A stretch of DNA of 64,000 nucleotides from Flagellimonas lutaonensis (GTDB lineage Bacteria > Bacteroidota > Bacteroidia > Flavobacteriales > Flavobacteriaceae). Position numbers and translations under genes: made by a program. Where the stretch lies: the NCBI RefSeq assembly GCF_000963865.1, contig NZ_CP011071.1, positions 1,740,501-1,804,500 of the forward strand, in the 5' to 3' direction. This document shows, piece by piece, positions 51,303 to 59,987 of the stretch; positions within the stretch are counted from its first letter, which is position 1; each line of letters opens with the position of its first letter. The notes under the pieces are model-generated. The model had not been told where the DNA came from, made no database searches, and was given only the letters and a program-made list of their open reading frames with translations.

Positions 51303-54300
51303 ATGAAAGCTAAGTTACATTTTGTTTTGGCAATAACCATGTTTTTGGGTTGGTTTTCTACAACCGCCCAAGAGGTATATTGGCAGTACATACCCCAACA
51401 ATCGGTCAAAAGCACTTCTTTGGCCAATGATGATGACATCAAAAGCGCCGCATTTTTCTCTTTGGATGAACCAACTTTCAAGGCATTGTTGACCAAGGTC
51501 GGAAAGCAAAGGCCCATCACCATTCGGTATCCGCTTCAAAATGGGAGTTTGAAAAGGTTCCGAATATGGGAAACTCCGGTTTTTCATGAAGAACTGTCAA
51601 AGAAATACCCCTTTATAAAATCGTTCACTGGAATAAGTGAGGATGGCACCACTCGACTGCGCTTGAGTGTTTCGCACAAAGAAGTTCAGGGCATGTGCGT
51701 TGATGTGGGCAGTCACAGGGCCTCCTTTCTTGAAAAATCCAAAGAGTCTGGCCTGTATGTGGCTTATGAGCGTGACAAATCGGTATTGAAAGATTCACCA
51801 TTTGTGTGCAAGACTACCGAAATGGCTCGCGCAACCGACCTGTTTCCTGCAGTATTGATCGATGACCAGACCCTGCGTAAATTTCGGATCGCAGTTTCGG
51901 CCACCGGGGAATATACCGAGCACCATGGGGGAACCGTGGCCGATGCCCTGGCCGCTATCAATGCAACGCTTACCAGGGTCAATGAGGTGTTTGAAACCGA
52001 TTTGGCGGTAACCTTGGAGTTGGTGCCCGATAATGACCAGATTATTTTCACCGACCCAGCGACCGACCCCTACAACGGGGGGCTCAACTCACAGGTGCAG
52101 AATACACTTACCACTGCCATTGGCGAGGCCAACTATGATGTGGGGCATCTGTTTCACAAAGACAACAACAATGGCAACGCCGGTTTTATAGGGTCGGTCT
52201 GTGTCGATAACAGAAAGGGCAGTGCCTTTTCATCGGCACAGGAGCCCGAGGGCGATGATTTCGATCTAGACTATGTCGCCCATGAGTTGGGCCATCAATT
52301 TGGGGCCAACCATACTTGGTCGTTCGAATCCGAAGGAACCTCTGTACAGGCTGAACCAGCAAGTGGCACCACAATCATGGGGTATGCGGGTATTGTTGAA
52401 GGCAATAATGTAGCCCCTAACGGGGACGATTACTTTCATTATTACAGCATCGTTCAAATAATTGACTATCTGCAGACCGTAAGCTGTGCCCAAACGGTTG
52501 CACTGACCAATGAACCGCCGGTGGTTTCACCATTGGAAGATTATGTGATTCCGAAATCCACTGCTTTTGTTTTGTCAGCCAATGCCACCGACCCCGATCT
52601 GGGCGATGTGCTGACCTACACATGGGAGCAGATAGACAATGGGGTGGTCACCGCTGAAACCTTTGGGCCTGAAAATGCCAGTGGCGCCAATTTTAGGTCT
52701 TTGCCGCCCACTACAGACCCCCAGCGATATTTTCCGCGTTTATCGCAAGTGGTACAGGGCAACCTTACACAGACCAACCCGACTATTAACGCTGCTTGGG
52801 AGACTGTTTCGAACATTCAGCGTGACTTAAATTTTGCCTTGACCGTGCGTGACAATGGCACGGGTGGGGGGCAAGTGGTTACCGCCTCCACTGTGGTTCA
52901 GGTCATAAATGCTGCCGGTCCGTTTTTGGTGACCTCGCAAAACTCAGGTGAAACATATTCGGCAGGTAGCGTACAGACGGTTACATGGAACGTGGCCAAT
53001 ACCGATATAGCGCCCATCAATACCGAAACGGTCGATATATTTCTATCGGTTGATGGGGGCAATTCATTTCCCATTCAAATTGCCGATGATGTCTTGAACG
53101 ATGGAAGCGCAGAGGTGTTGCTGCCCGCCAACACTACTGATATGGGCCGAATAATGGTCAAGGCGAGTGATAATATCTTCTTTGCGGTGAACAGTTCAGA
53201 TTTCACCATTGAAGAGAGCCCTGTGGTACTTGATTTTGAAACGCTCGATGTTGAGGTGTGCCAACCCAACGACCTAGTGGTGCCCTTTGTGTACAACACA
53301 TCGGGGGGGTTCGGTGAAACATCGACTTTTTCTGCGGATGCCCCAGTCGGACTCACCGTTGCTTTTTCGCCCACAACGGCCACCGCCGATGCCACAGATG
53401 TCGATATTACCTTTTCCAACACGGGGGGGCTGGCAGAAGGCCTCTATCCTGTTACCATTACATCGACGGCGCCTTCGGCCACCCAACAGGTTGTACTGCA
53501 ATTGTATGTTTACGATAGTACGTTTGAAGAAGTCGTACTGCTTGAACCGGCCGATTTATCGGTTGACACCTCGGTCAACCCCTTGTTCACCTGGCAAGAC
53601 AACCCTGTCTACACTTCCTATGACATCGAAATTGCCACTGATGCGACATTTGCCGATGTGATTGAATCGGCCGCTGTACAGCTCAACAAATACAAACCTT
53701 CAAACCTACAGCCAGAGACAACCTATTTTTGGAGGGTAAAGCCCAAGAACACTTGTGGAGAAGGCATATTTGGCACCCCGTTCAGTTTTATAACCACTGA
53801 AAAAGATTGCAAAAATATTGATGGGGACATCCTGCCGTTGGAGATTCCTTCCGACGGCCCAGCGACCATCACCTCATCGGTTACCATTTTACAAGACCTG
53901 CCAGTGGCCGATGTCAATCTCGCCTTGGAAATCGACCATACTTTTTTGGAAGATTTGGTAATCAACCTGATTTCACCCTCGGGCACGAAAGTGGCGTTGG
54001 TATCGAAGTCATGCGGCAGCAGTAACAATATCAACGCCATATTTGATGATGAAGGAAGTGAAATAACTTGTTCTGGCGACCCTGCCATCAGTGGTACGGT
54101 ACGGCCATTGGGGGCCTTGGGGTCATTCAAAGGAGAATCAGCCCTAGGTACCTGGACGCTGGAGATTGAAGATACGGCGGCTTCTGACGGAGGCGAGTTA
54201 AAGTCGTTTACGTTGGAAGTCTGCGTTGAGGGCACTTTTAGGCCCGATGAAGATGAAGATGGGGTGTTCGATGATGGTGATGACCTTTGTCTTGGCACGC

Positions 54301-55064
54301 CCAAGGGGGCAGAGGTCGATACCAACGGCTGCCAAGTGAACCGCTTTGCGCAAGACAATTTTACCATTGAGGTCGAGAGCGAAAGCTGTAGAAGTAGCAA
54401 TGATGCCACGATTTCAATTTCAGCGGCAGACAATACCATTGATTACATGGCTACACTCAATGGCAGTGGCCTGAACGAAACCGTCAATTTCAATGATGGT
54501 TTCGTCTTTCAAAATTTACAGGCAGGCAATTATTCGCTCTGTATTTCTGGAAGCATGGGCGCCCTGGTCTATCAAGAAATATGTTTTAATGTGGTTGTTG
54601 AACAACCTGATGTTTTGACTGTCAGCTCAAAATTGCTGGCCAACTCGACACAAGTTGCGTTGAAAATGGAAGGAAGCGGGTTTTACAACGTGGAAATAAA
54701 TGGGGTGGTGGTTCAGACCGCAGAAAGTGAACTGGTGCTTGATCTCGAAAAGGGACCGAATGTTTTAAAAGTTTCGACCGGATTACCTTGCCAAGGTATT
54801 TATGAAGAAACGTTAGTGGTGGCCCCTGAGCCCATTTTGTTTCCGAATCCGACCAGAAACAATGTGTCTATTTACTATGATCATGCAAACCAACCGTTGG
54901 GCATTAGGGTTTTTGCTGCAAACGGACAATTGGTCCGTGAAGAAAGTCAAACAAGCGAAAAGGTACAGACAGAAATAAGTCTTTCAGGATTGCCCCAAGG
55001 CATCTACTATGTGGAAATTTCAGGAAACGGGTTTAAAAAGACCCAAAAAGTCATTAAGCAATGA
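51303..55064 (+). CDS. secreted reprolysin-like zinc metalloprotease with T9SS sorting domain
   Basis: 1,253 residues from the ATG at 51303, the one opening the signal peptide (MKAKLHFVLAITMFLGWFSTTAQ). The prodomain region is followed by a M12-type catalytic domain with HELGHQFGANH (HExxHxxGxxH, near residue 326). Then come Ig/cadherin-like beta modules (about 400-680), a Fn3-like unit (about 740-830), a proprotein-convertase P-domain (about 860-970), a thrombospondin type 3 calcium repeat (DEDEDGVFDDGDDLCLGTPKGA) and a T9SS C-terminal domain (VAPEPILFPNPTRNNVSIYY...GIYYVEISGNGFKKTQKVIKQ). It is secreted and probably cell-surface anchored or released. It overlaps the next gene by ATGA. Confidence 0.95.
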   Translation: MKAKLHFVLAITMFLGWFSTTAQEVYWQYIPQQSVKSTSLANDDDIKSAAFFSLDEPTFKALLTKVGKQRPITIRYPLQNGSLKRFRIWETPVFHEELSKKYPFIKSFTGISEDGTTRLRLSVSHKEVQGMCVDVGSHRASFLEKSKESGLYVAYERDKSVLKDSPFVCKTTEMARATDLFPAVLIDDQTLRKFRIAVSATGEYTEHHGGTVADALAAINATLTRVNEVFETDLAVTLELVPDNDQIIFTDPATDPYNGGLNSQVQNTLTTAIGEANYDVGHLFHKDNNNGNAGFIGSVCVDNRKGSAFSSAQEPEGDDFDLDYVAHELGHQFGANHTWSFESEGTSVQAEPASGTTIMGYAGIVEGNNVAPNGDDYFHYYSIVQIIDYLQTVSCAQTVALTNEPPVVSPLEDYVIPKSTAFVLSANATDPDLGDVLTYTWEQIDNGVVTAETFGPENASGANFRSLPPTTDPQRYFPRLSQVVQGNLTQTNPTINAAWETVSNIQRDLNFALTVRDNGTGGGQVVTASTVVQVINAAGPFLVTSQNSGETYSAGSVQTVTWNVANTDIAPINTETVDIFLSVDGGNSFPIQIADDVLNDGSAEVLLPANTTDMGRIMVKASDNIFFAVNSSDFTIEESPVVLDFETLDVEVCQPNDLVVPFVYNTSGGFGETSTFSADAPVGLTVAFSPTTATADATDVDITFSNTGGLAEGLYPVTITSTAPSATQQVVLQLYVYDSTFEEVVLLEPADLSVDTSVNPLFTWQDNPVYTSYDIEIATDATFADVIESAAVQLNKYKPSNLQPETTYFWRVKPKNTCGEGIFGTPFSFITTEKDCKNIDGDILPLEIPSDGPATITSSVTILQDLPVADVNLALEIDHTFLEDLVINLISPSGTKVALVSKSCGSSNNINAIFDDEGSEITCSGDPAISGTVRPLGALGSFKGESALGTWTLEIEDTAASDGGELKSFTLEVCVEGTFRPDEDEDGVFDDGDDLCLGTPKGAEVDTNGCQVNRFAQDNFTIEVESESCRSSNDATISISAADNTIDYMATLNGSGLNETVNFNDGFVFQNLQAGNYSLCISGSMGALVYQEICFNVVVEQPDVLTVSSKLLANSTQVALKMEGSGFYNVEINGVVVQTAESELVLDLEKGPNVLKVSTGLPCQGIYEETLVVAPEPILFPNPTRNNVSIYYDHANQPLGIRVFAANGQLVREESQTSEKVQTEISLSGLPQGIYYVEISGNGFKKTQKVIKQ

Positions 55065-55747
55065 AAAAGGGTATCTTTTTATGGATTGTTGCCATACTCG
55101 TTGGTTGCGGTAGTGACGACAATGCTCCACCGCCAATTCCTGAAGGGGCCATTTTGGTGTTTCCGTTAGAGAATTCAGAGTGCACCACCGGGCAGCCCGT
55201 CAATGAGACATTGAGCCGTGTCACCTTTGAGTGGCAGCCTTCGGCCAATACCGACCTTTACACGCTCAGCGTGGTGAACCTGAATACCAATACGCCACAG
55301 ACCCTTACCACGGTAGCTACCTCGGCCAGCCTTTCAATAGAAAAAGGGGCTCCGTTCTCGTGGTCGGTCACTTCTACCAATACAGATTCAGATTTGACGG
55401 CCTCCAGTGAAAGCTGGTTGTTCTACAATGCCGGTTCGCAGACGACATATGCGCCGTTTCCGGCGCAGATCATCGCCCCAAAATCAGGGCAGACCATTAT
55501 TGCCGATGCTTTGTCGCAGGTAACCCTTGAATGGTCGGGTGCAGATGTTGAAAACGATATCGATGTTTTTGAAGTTTATTTTTCTGAACAGAACCCGCCA
55601 TTGACCCTGTTGGGAACGTTGAACAATGATGAGAGCACAATGGACGTTGGGGTTGTTTCAGGAACTACCTATTATTGGAAAGTAATCACAAAAGATGCCG
55701 AAGGCAACACCTCTGACTCGGGCGTTTATGACTTCAAGGTGCTTTGA
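55061..55747 (+). CDS. lipoprotein with fibronectin-like domains
   Basis: 228 residues. The signal ends at VGCGSDD (lipobox LVGC, Cys16). Two beta-sandwich modules follow: residues ~30-125 ('LSRVTFEWQPSANTDLYTLSVVNLNT') and 130-225 ('SQVTLEWSGADVENDIDVFEVYFSEQNPPLTLLG...TYYWKVITKDAEGNTSDSGVYDFKV'), the Fn3/Kelch-type W...Y-x-W-x-V pattern. It overlaps the metalloprotease stop by 4 bases (ATGA), so expression is coupled and the two may act together on the cell surface. No enzymatic signature. Confidence 0.88.
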   Translation: MKKGIFLWIVAILVGCGSDDNAPPPIPEGAILVFPLENSECTTGQPVNETLSRVTFEWQPSANTDLYTLSVVNLNTNTPQTLTTVATSASLSIEKGAPFSWSVTSTNTDSDLTASSESWLFYNAGSQTTYAPFPAQIIAPKSGQTIIADALSQVTLEWSGADVENDIDVFEVYFSEQNPPLTLLGTLNNDESTMDVGVVSGTTYYWKVITKDAEGNTSDSGVYDFKVL

Positions 55748-55868
55748 CTCGCATTAAAAAACTGGAGGCCTTTCTTGTTTTTCGATGCTGTTAGAACTGA
55801 CGGTTACCGGTTTCGTTTGGCTTTTCGGCCAGAAGAAAGCTCCGATTTAAATTCGAACCCACCTAAAG

Positions 55869-56498
55869 CTAGGTGTTGTTGAAAATGTTCATCGTATTTT
55901 TGGTACCGGCAAATATGAACGAGCGAACAAGTTCAGTGGCTCTTTTAAGGCGCTCCGGCAGGCGTTCGTTTTCTTCATCGTTCCATTCACCCAATACGTA
56001 ATCAACTTGCTGGCCCTTGCCGAATTCGGATCCTACCCCAAAACGAAAACGGTTGTACCGCGTTGTCTGTAAGGTACTTTGTATATCTTTCAGTCCGTTG
56101 TGGCCACCATCACTCCCTTTCATTTTTAGCCGTAGTGTGCCAAACGGAAGGTTGATATCGTCGGTGATGACCAAGACATTTTCCAAGGGAATGTTTTCTT
56201 TTTCCATCCAATAGCGCACCGCCTTGCCGCTTAGGTTCATATAGGTTGAGGGCTTCAGGCACAAGGCTTGCCTTCCCTTATATTTAAAGACCGCTATATC
56301 GCCCAGCTTTGCGGTTTCGAAGGTGAGGCCTTCTTCTTCGGCCAGTGTATCAAGAATCTTAAAGCCCACATTGTGCCGGGTATTGGCATATTTGGGCCCT
56401 ATGTTGCCCAGACCTACGATCAAGAATTTTTTCATGGTATCGGTTTCTGAAAGTACGGATGCCCTTTTTCCAAACAAAGGGAATAGCCACTTGAACAT
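55869..56498 (-). CDS. pth: peptidyl-tRNA hydrolase
   Basis: 209 residues from the ATG at 56498 (MFKWLFPLFGKRASVLSETDTMKKFLIVGLGNIG). The catalytic domain itself starts near the ATG at 56435 (MKKFLIVGLGN), and flavobacterial homologues usually carry the short N-terminal extension. Active-site elements: 'NTRHNVGFKILD' (Asn/His), 'LKPSTYMNLSGKAV', 'DDINLPFGTLRLKMKGSDGGHNGLKDI' (Asp, Gly-rich loop). It recycles peptidyl-tRNA released prematurely from ribosomes. It lies downstream of rplY on the same strand, with a hairpin between. Confidence 0.95.
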   Translation of the reverse strand: MFKWLFPLFGKRASVLSETDTMKKFLIVGLGNIGPKYANTRHNVGFKILDTLAEEEGLTFETAKLGDIAVFKYKGRQALCLKPSTYMNLSGKAVRYWMEKENIPLENVLVITDDINLPFGTLRLKMKGSDGGHNGLKDIQSTLQTTRYNRFRFGVGSEFGKGQQVDYVLGEWNDEENERLPERLKRATELVRSFIFAGTKNTMNIFNNT

Positions 56499-56515
56499 CG
56501 GATCTCGCTTTGCGC

Positions 56516-56569
56516 CAAAAATACGAAAGCATCCCAAAAACCAATAGTATATGGTTGTTCGGGATGCTT
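56516..56569 (-). terminator. probable terminator between rplY and pth
   Basis: AAGCATCCC (56527-56535) pairs with GGGATGCTT (56561-56569); on the minus strand the stem is followed by TCGTATTTTT. It starts 29 bp past the rplY stop and ends 18 bp before the chosen pth start. Confidence 0.55.
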
Positions 56570-56597
56570 CCTTATAAAAAGGGTTTCAGAAATTATG

Positions 56598-57263
56598 CTA
56601 TTCTGCGCTTTCTTCAGTAGGAGCATCGGCCGTTGGCGCTTCAGCACCTTCAGCAACTGCCTCTTCTCCTTCAACGCCTTCAATATCTTCCTCTTCATCA
56701 TCTTCAACGACCACTGCGGCACGTTGCGTTTTAACTTGGACAACAACGGTCGAGTCTGGGTGCAAAATGGTATAATCGTCACTCAACAATGACTCTACTG
56801 CGATGTTATCGCCAATTTTGAGCTTAGAGATGTCAACATTGAAGAAATCGGGTAGGTTGGCCGGCAATGCACGAATCTCCAGTTTACGTTTACGGAAGAG
56901 CAAACGACCACCGTTTCGAACACCTGGCGAGTTGCCCACTAAGCGTACCGGGATTTTCATGGTCACAGGCTTGTCTTCGAACAGCTGGTAGAAATCGATG
57001 TGCAAAATTCTGTCGGTCACTGGGTGAAACTGAATGTCTTGCATTACTGCATCGAACTTCTCACCACTTTCCAACTCAATCACAACAGTGTGCGCGTTGG
57101 GGGTGTACACTAAGTCTTTGAACGAAATTTCGTCAGCTGAAAAGTGTAATGGTTTATCCCCTCCGTACAGCACGCAAGGGACCTTTCCAGCATTACGTAG
57201 GGCCTTGGTGGATGCCTTGCCCACGCTTTCTCTTTGGGATCCTTTGATTGTAATTGACTTCAT
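56598..57263 (-). CDS. rplY: ribosomal protein bL25 (Ctc form)
   Basis: 221 residues. Residues 1-90 are the L25 5S-rRNA-binding domain ('[35 protein letters not shown]'). Residues 95-180 are the TL5/CTC beta domain ('[58 protein letters not shown]'). The last ~40 residues are very acidic ([35 protein letters not shown]), a feature common to flavobacterial L25. It lies downstream of prs, a frequent pairing, with a TGCCCTGA-TCGC-TCAGGGCA hairpin (57303-57322) between. Confidence 0.95.
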   Translation of the reverse strand: MKSITIKGSQRESVGKASTKALRNAGKVPCVLYGGDKPLHFSADEISFKDLVYTPNAHTVVIELESGEKFDAVMQDIQFHPVTDRILHIDFYQLFEDKPVTMKIPVRLVGNSPGVRNGGRLLFRKRKLEIRALPANLPDFFNVDISKLKIGDNIAVESLLSDDYTILHPDSTVVVQVKTQRAAVVVEDDEEEDIEGVEGEEAVAEGAEAPTADAPTEESAE

Positions 57264-57332
57264 AGTCTAGTTTAAAAAATTAATATTAATCGGTTGCTCT
57301 ACTGCCCTGATCGCTCAGGGCACCGGAGAGGC

Positions 57333-58274
57333 TTACATTAAAAACTTTGATGATATCGAGGTGTTGTGGTGTACGCGGTGCATCACATCGGCGAACAGCC
57401 CGGCACAACTCAATATCCTTATTTTTCCACTTTCTTTTTTGGTGGGAATCGAATCGGTGATGATCAACTCCTTCAATTTTGATTTTTCTATTTTTTCATG
57501 GGCGTCGCCAGACAATAACCCGTGAGTGGTGATGGCCCTGACACTCTGTGCCCCACGTTCGATCATCAGGTCGGCAGCCTTGGTGAGCGTACCGGCCGTG
57601 TCGACCATATCGTCTACCAAAACCACGTTCTTGCCTTCTACCTCGCCAATGAGTTCCATTTTTTCAATGACATTGGCCTTTGCCCGCTGTTTGTAGCAGA
57701 TGACCACATCGCTTTCCAGTGCCTTCGAATAGGCGTAGGCCCTTTTTGAGCCGCCCATGTCGGGTGAGGCTATACACAGGTTCTCTAGGCTCAGGTTCTT
57801 GAGATAGGGCAAAAATAGGGTCGACGCAAACAGGTGGTCAACAGGTTTTTCAAAAAAGCCCTGTATCTGGTCAGCATGAAGATCCATTGTGATGATTCGG
57901 GTGGCCCCCGCCGTTTCGAGCATCTTGGCTATCAATTTGGCCGCTATGGGAACCCGTGGCTTGTCTTTTCGGTCTTGTCGTGCCCAGCCAAAATAGGGCA
58001 TTACGGCAGTAATGTGCCGTGCCGATGCACGTTTGGCGGCATCGAGCATCAACAACATTTCCATCAAGTTTTCAGAACCGGGGTGTGTTGAACCAATGAC
58101 AAAAATTCGAGCCCCTCGAATGGATTCTTCGAAAGAAGGCTGAAACTCACCATCGCTATATCGTGAAAAAATGACATTGCCCAGATCGGCACCGTATTTG
58201 GCGGCAATTTTTTTGCCCAGTTCAGTACTTTGGGTACAGGCAAAAATCTTGGGTTCTGGAACTTGATAGGGCAT
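57333..58274 (-). CDS. prs: ribose-phosphate pyrophosphokinase
   Basis: 313 residues, full length. PRPP-binding motif 'VVLVDDMVDTAGTLTKAA' (about 212-229), flexible loop with 'SPDMGGSKRAYAYSKAL', and 'FSRYSDGEFQPSFEESIRGARIFVIGSTHP' at the N-terminus. It makes PRPP from ribose-5-phosphate and ATP for nucleotide, histidine and tryptophan synthesis. A full promoter lies 51 bp upstream. Confidence 0.97.
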   Translation of the reverse strand: MPYQVPEPKIFACTQSTELGKKIAAKYGADLGNVIFSRYSDGEFQPSFEESIRGARIFVIGSTHPGSENLMEMLLMLDAAKRASARHITAVMPYFGWARQDRKDKPRVPIAAKLIAKMLETAGATRIITMDLHADQIQGFFEKPVDHLFASTLFLPYLKNLSLENLCIASPDMGGSKRAYAYSKALESDVVICYKQRAKANVIEKMELIGEVEGKNVVLVDDMVDTAGTLTKAADLMIERGAQSVRAITTHGLLSGDAHEKIEKSKLKELIITDSIPTKKESGKIRILSCAGLFADVMHRVHHNTSISSKFLM

Positions 58275-58325
58275 CGTAATGTGTTGTCAATTAGCTTTTT
58301 TGGCCTCCTCTGTTTTAAAGAGGTG

Positions 58326-58353
58326 CAAATTTAAAAATTTAATCGGGTTGCAA
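58326..58353 (-). promoter_or_regulatory. Bacteroidota-type promoter of prs
   Basis: On the minus strand TTG (58353-58351), a 17-bp spacer and TAAATTTG (58333-58326). The leader of about 45 nt includes CCTCT-TTAAAAC-AGAGG, a short hairpin. Confidence 0.7.
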
Positions 58354-58417
58354 AAGCATAAATATGGGTAAATTTAGTTTCAGGAATAAAATTATTTTTT
58401 AGTTTTGCAGTCCATTT

Positions 58418-58477
58418 ACCGATGAGGCGGTCCCGATAGTTATCGGGATGGTGGACGCGCTGGATTTCTAGATTCAG
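58418..58477 (+). pseudogene. broken tRNA-Leu 5' half with a palindrome inserted in its D-loop
   Basis: The sequence ACCGATGAGGCGG ... GGTGGACGCGCTGGATT aligns with the 5' half of the intact tRNA-Leu 20 bp downstream (GCCGAAGTGGCGG ... GGTAGACGCGCTGGATT). In place of the D-loop bases AAT lies TCCCGATAGTTATCGGGA(T), the same palindrome as at 25609-25626. The 'anticodon stem' CTGGA/TTCAG is still foldable, but the loop has eight bases. The variable arm, T-arm and 3' acceptor half are missing. A duplicated and split tRNA gene is the simplest reading. Confidence 0.65.
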
Positions 58478-58497
58478 TTTGAAAAGTATTTTGATTT

Positions 58498-58581
58498 GCC
58501 GAAGTGGCGGAATTGGTAGACGCGCTGGATTCAAAATCCAGTGGTAGCAATACCGTGTGGGTTCGATTCCCACCTTCGGTA
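58498..58581 (+). tRNA. tRNA-Leu (anticodon CAA)
   Basis: 84 nt, class II tRNA. Acceptor GCCGAAG/CTTCGGT with discriminator A; D-arm GGCGGAATTGGTAGACGC; anticodon stem-loop CTGGA-TTCAAAA-TCCAG (anticodon CAA, reading UUG); long variable arm; T-arm GTGGGTTCGATTCCCAC. CCA is not encoded. An intrinsic terminator follows. Confidence 0.96.
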
Positions 58582-58585
58582 CATA

Positions 58586-58618
58586 AAAAAGGCCCTCAAG
58601 CAATTGGGGGCTTTTTTA
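58586..58618 (+). terminator. intrinsic terminator after tRNA-Leu
   Basis: GGCCCTCAA followed by GCAA and TTGGGGGC, then TTTTTT, 5 bp past the tRNA end. Confidence 0.85.
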
Positions 58619-58631
58619 CAATCTTTTAAAT

Positions 58632-58661
58632 GGAAATATTCCAAAAAATAGGAAATATTCC
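58632..58661. promoter_or_regulatory. twin palindromic operator upstream of dinB
   Basis: GGAAATATTCC occurs twice, at 58632-58642 and 58651-58661, spaced 19 bp start to start (about two helical turns). It is placed between the tRNA terminator and dinB. Two identical 11-mers with dyad symmetry (GGAA/TTCC) look like a repressor site, plausibly damage-responsive given the genes it precedes. Confidence 0.6.
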
Positions 58662-58706
58662 ATAAATTAGCTATCCTTTTTTGATACATTCCTGTTTTGT
58701 AGGCGT

Positions 58707-58769
58707 ATGGTGCCAAAACAGGGGGTCGAACCAACCTTGGCCGGTGGCGTCAGGGTCTTATTCAGATAG
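58707..58769 (+). CDS. possible 20-codon leader ORF before dinB
   Basis: ATG at 58707 gives 20 residues (MVPKQGVEPTLAGGVRVLFR), with the stop codon TAG at 58767-58769, two bases before the dinB TTG start. Such spacing could couple translation to dinB. No conserved feature is visible, and the frame could be chance. Confidence 0.25.
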   Translation: MVPKQGVEPTLAGGVRVLFR

Positions 58770-58771
58770 CT

Positions 58772-59986
58772 TTGAACAAGACTATTTTACATCTTGATCT
58801 TGACACATTTTTTGTGTCAGTGGAACGTCGGCTCAATTCTGAGCTGCAAAATGTACCCTTACTGGTCGGCGGCGTTACAGACAGGGGGGTGGTGGCCGCT
58901 TGTAGTTACGAGACCAGGGGATATGGCATCCATTCCGGCATGCCCATGAAGATGGCAAAAGAATTATGCCCAGAGGCCAGGGTAATCAAGGGCAATGCAG
59001 GTACCTACAGTAAGTTTTCAGATGAGGTCACCGGAATAATACAAGAGGCGGTCCCTGTTTTTGAAAAGTCAAGTATAGATGAGTTCTATGCAGATCTTTC
59101 GGGAATGGATAGGTTTTTTGGATGTTACAAATATGCATCTGAACTGCGCCAAAAAATCATCAAAGAGACCGGACTGCCCATTTCTTTTGGCTTGTCGGTG
59201 AACAAGGTGGTCTCTAAAGTTGCTACCAATGAGGCCAAGCCCAACAATCAGTTGAAAATTGATTTTGGCTATGAAAAGCCATTTTTGGCACCGCTTTCGG
59301 TCAAAAAAATTCCCATGGTGGGCGATAAAACGTATCAGACATTGCGGAATTTGGGCATTCGCCAAGTAAAGACCATACAGAAAATGCCGGTTGATGTCAT
59401 GCAAAGGGTGCTCGGGGTCAACGGTAAGGTAATTTGGAAACGCGCCAACGGAATCGATAATACCCCCGTTGTTCCATTTTGTGATCGAAAATCGATTTCA
59501 AATGAACGCACCTTTGACCGTGATACCATAGATGTTGTAAAGTTGCGGGGCATTCTTATGGCCATGGCCGAGAACCTGGCCTACCAACTGCGGCGTGGAA
59601 ATAAATTGACCGCTTGTATTGCGGTCAAAATACGGTATTCAGATTTTAACACCTATTCAAAACAAAAACGGATTCCCTACACAAGTGCCGACCATATTCT
59701 GATACCAAAAATTTTAGACCTGTTCGATTCATTGTACAATAAGCGCATGTTGGTGCGTTTGGTGGGCATACGGTTCAGCCACCTGGTATCGGGCAATTAC
59801 CAAATAAACCTCTTTGATGATACCGAAGAGGCATTGAACCTGTACCATGCCATGGACAAGGTGCGAGACCGTTTTGGTGACCGTGCGGTCGTTCGTGCCT
59901 CGGCCATGGGCGCCAGAACCATAGGTAGAATGCACAACCCTTTCAATGGTCAGCCCCCGATTGTCTTGGCCCATAGAAAACAGTGA
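58772..59986 (+). CDS. dinB: Y-family DNA polymerase (Pol IV)
   Basis: 404 residues from TTG at 58772 (translated MNKTILHLDLDTFF); no ATG is available near the family's conserved start. Catalytic 'DLDTFFVSVER' and 'SSIDEFYADLSGMDRFF' carry the three acidic residues. 'GFYGxHSGMPM' steric-gate region and 'SFGLSVNKVVSKVATNEAKPN' follow, then the helix-hairpin-helix and little finger domains. The C-terminal end has no clear beta-clamp motif by eye. It overlaps none, but its stop is one base before the dnaE start. Preceded by a twin palindrome and a small leader ORF. Confidence 0.93.
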   Translation: MNKTILHLDLDTFFVSVERRLNSELQNVPLLVGGVTDRGVVAACSYETRGYGIHSGMPMKMAKELCPEARVIKGNAGTYSKFSDEVTGIIQEAVPVFEKSSIDEFYADLSGMDRFFGCYKYASELRQKIIKETGLPISFGLSVNKVVSKVATNEAKPNNQLKIDFGYEKPFLAPLSVKKIPMVGDKTYQTLRNLGIRQVKTIQKMPVDVMQRVLGVNGKVIWKRANGIDNTPVVPFCDRKSISNERTFDRDTIDVVKLRGILMAMAENLAYQLRRGNKLTACIAVKIRYSDFNTYSKQKRIPYTSADHILIPKILDLFDSLYNKRMLVRLVGIRFSHLVSGNYQINLFDDTEEALNLYHAMDKVRDRFGDRAVVRASAMGARTIGRMHNPFNGQPPIVLAHRKQ

Positions 59987-59987
59987 T

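Noticed and set aside
53723-54439. 238-codon minus-strand ORF
   Set aside because: Antisense of the metalloprotease P-domain region; the low-complexity Ser/Leu product is typical of shadows.
57303-57322. TGCCCTGA/TCAGGGCA hairpin as terminator between prs and rplY
   Set aside because: No T-tract follows on the minus strand, so read-through between the two genes is more likely.
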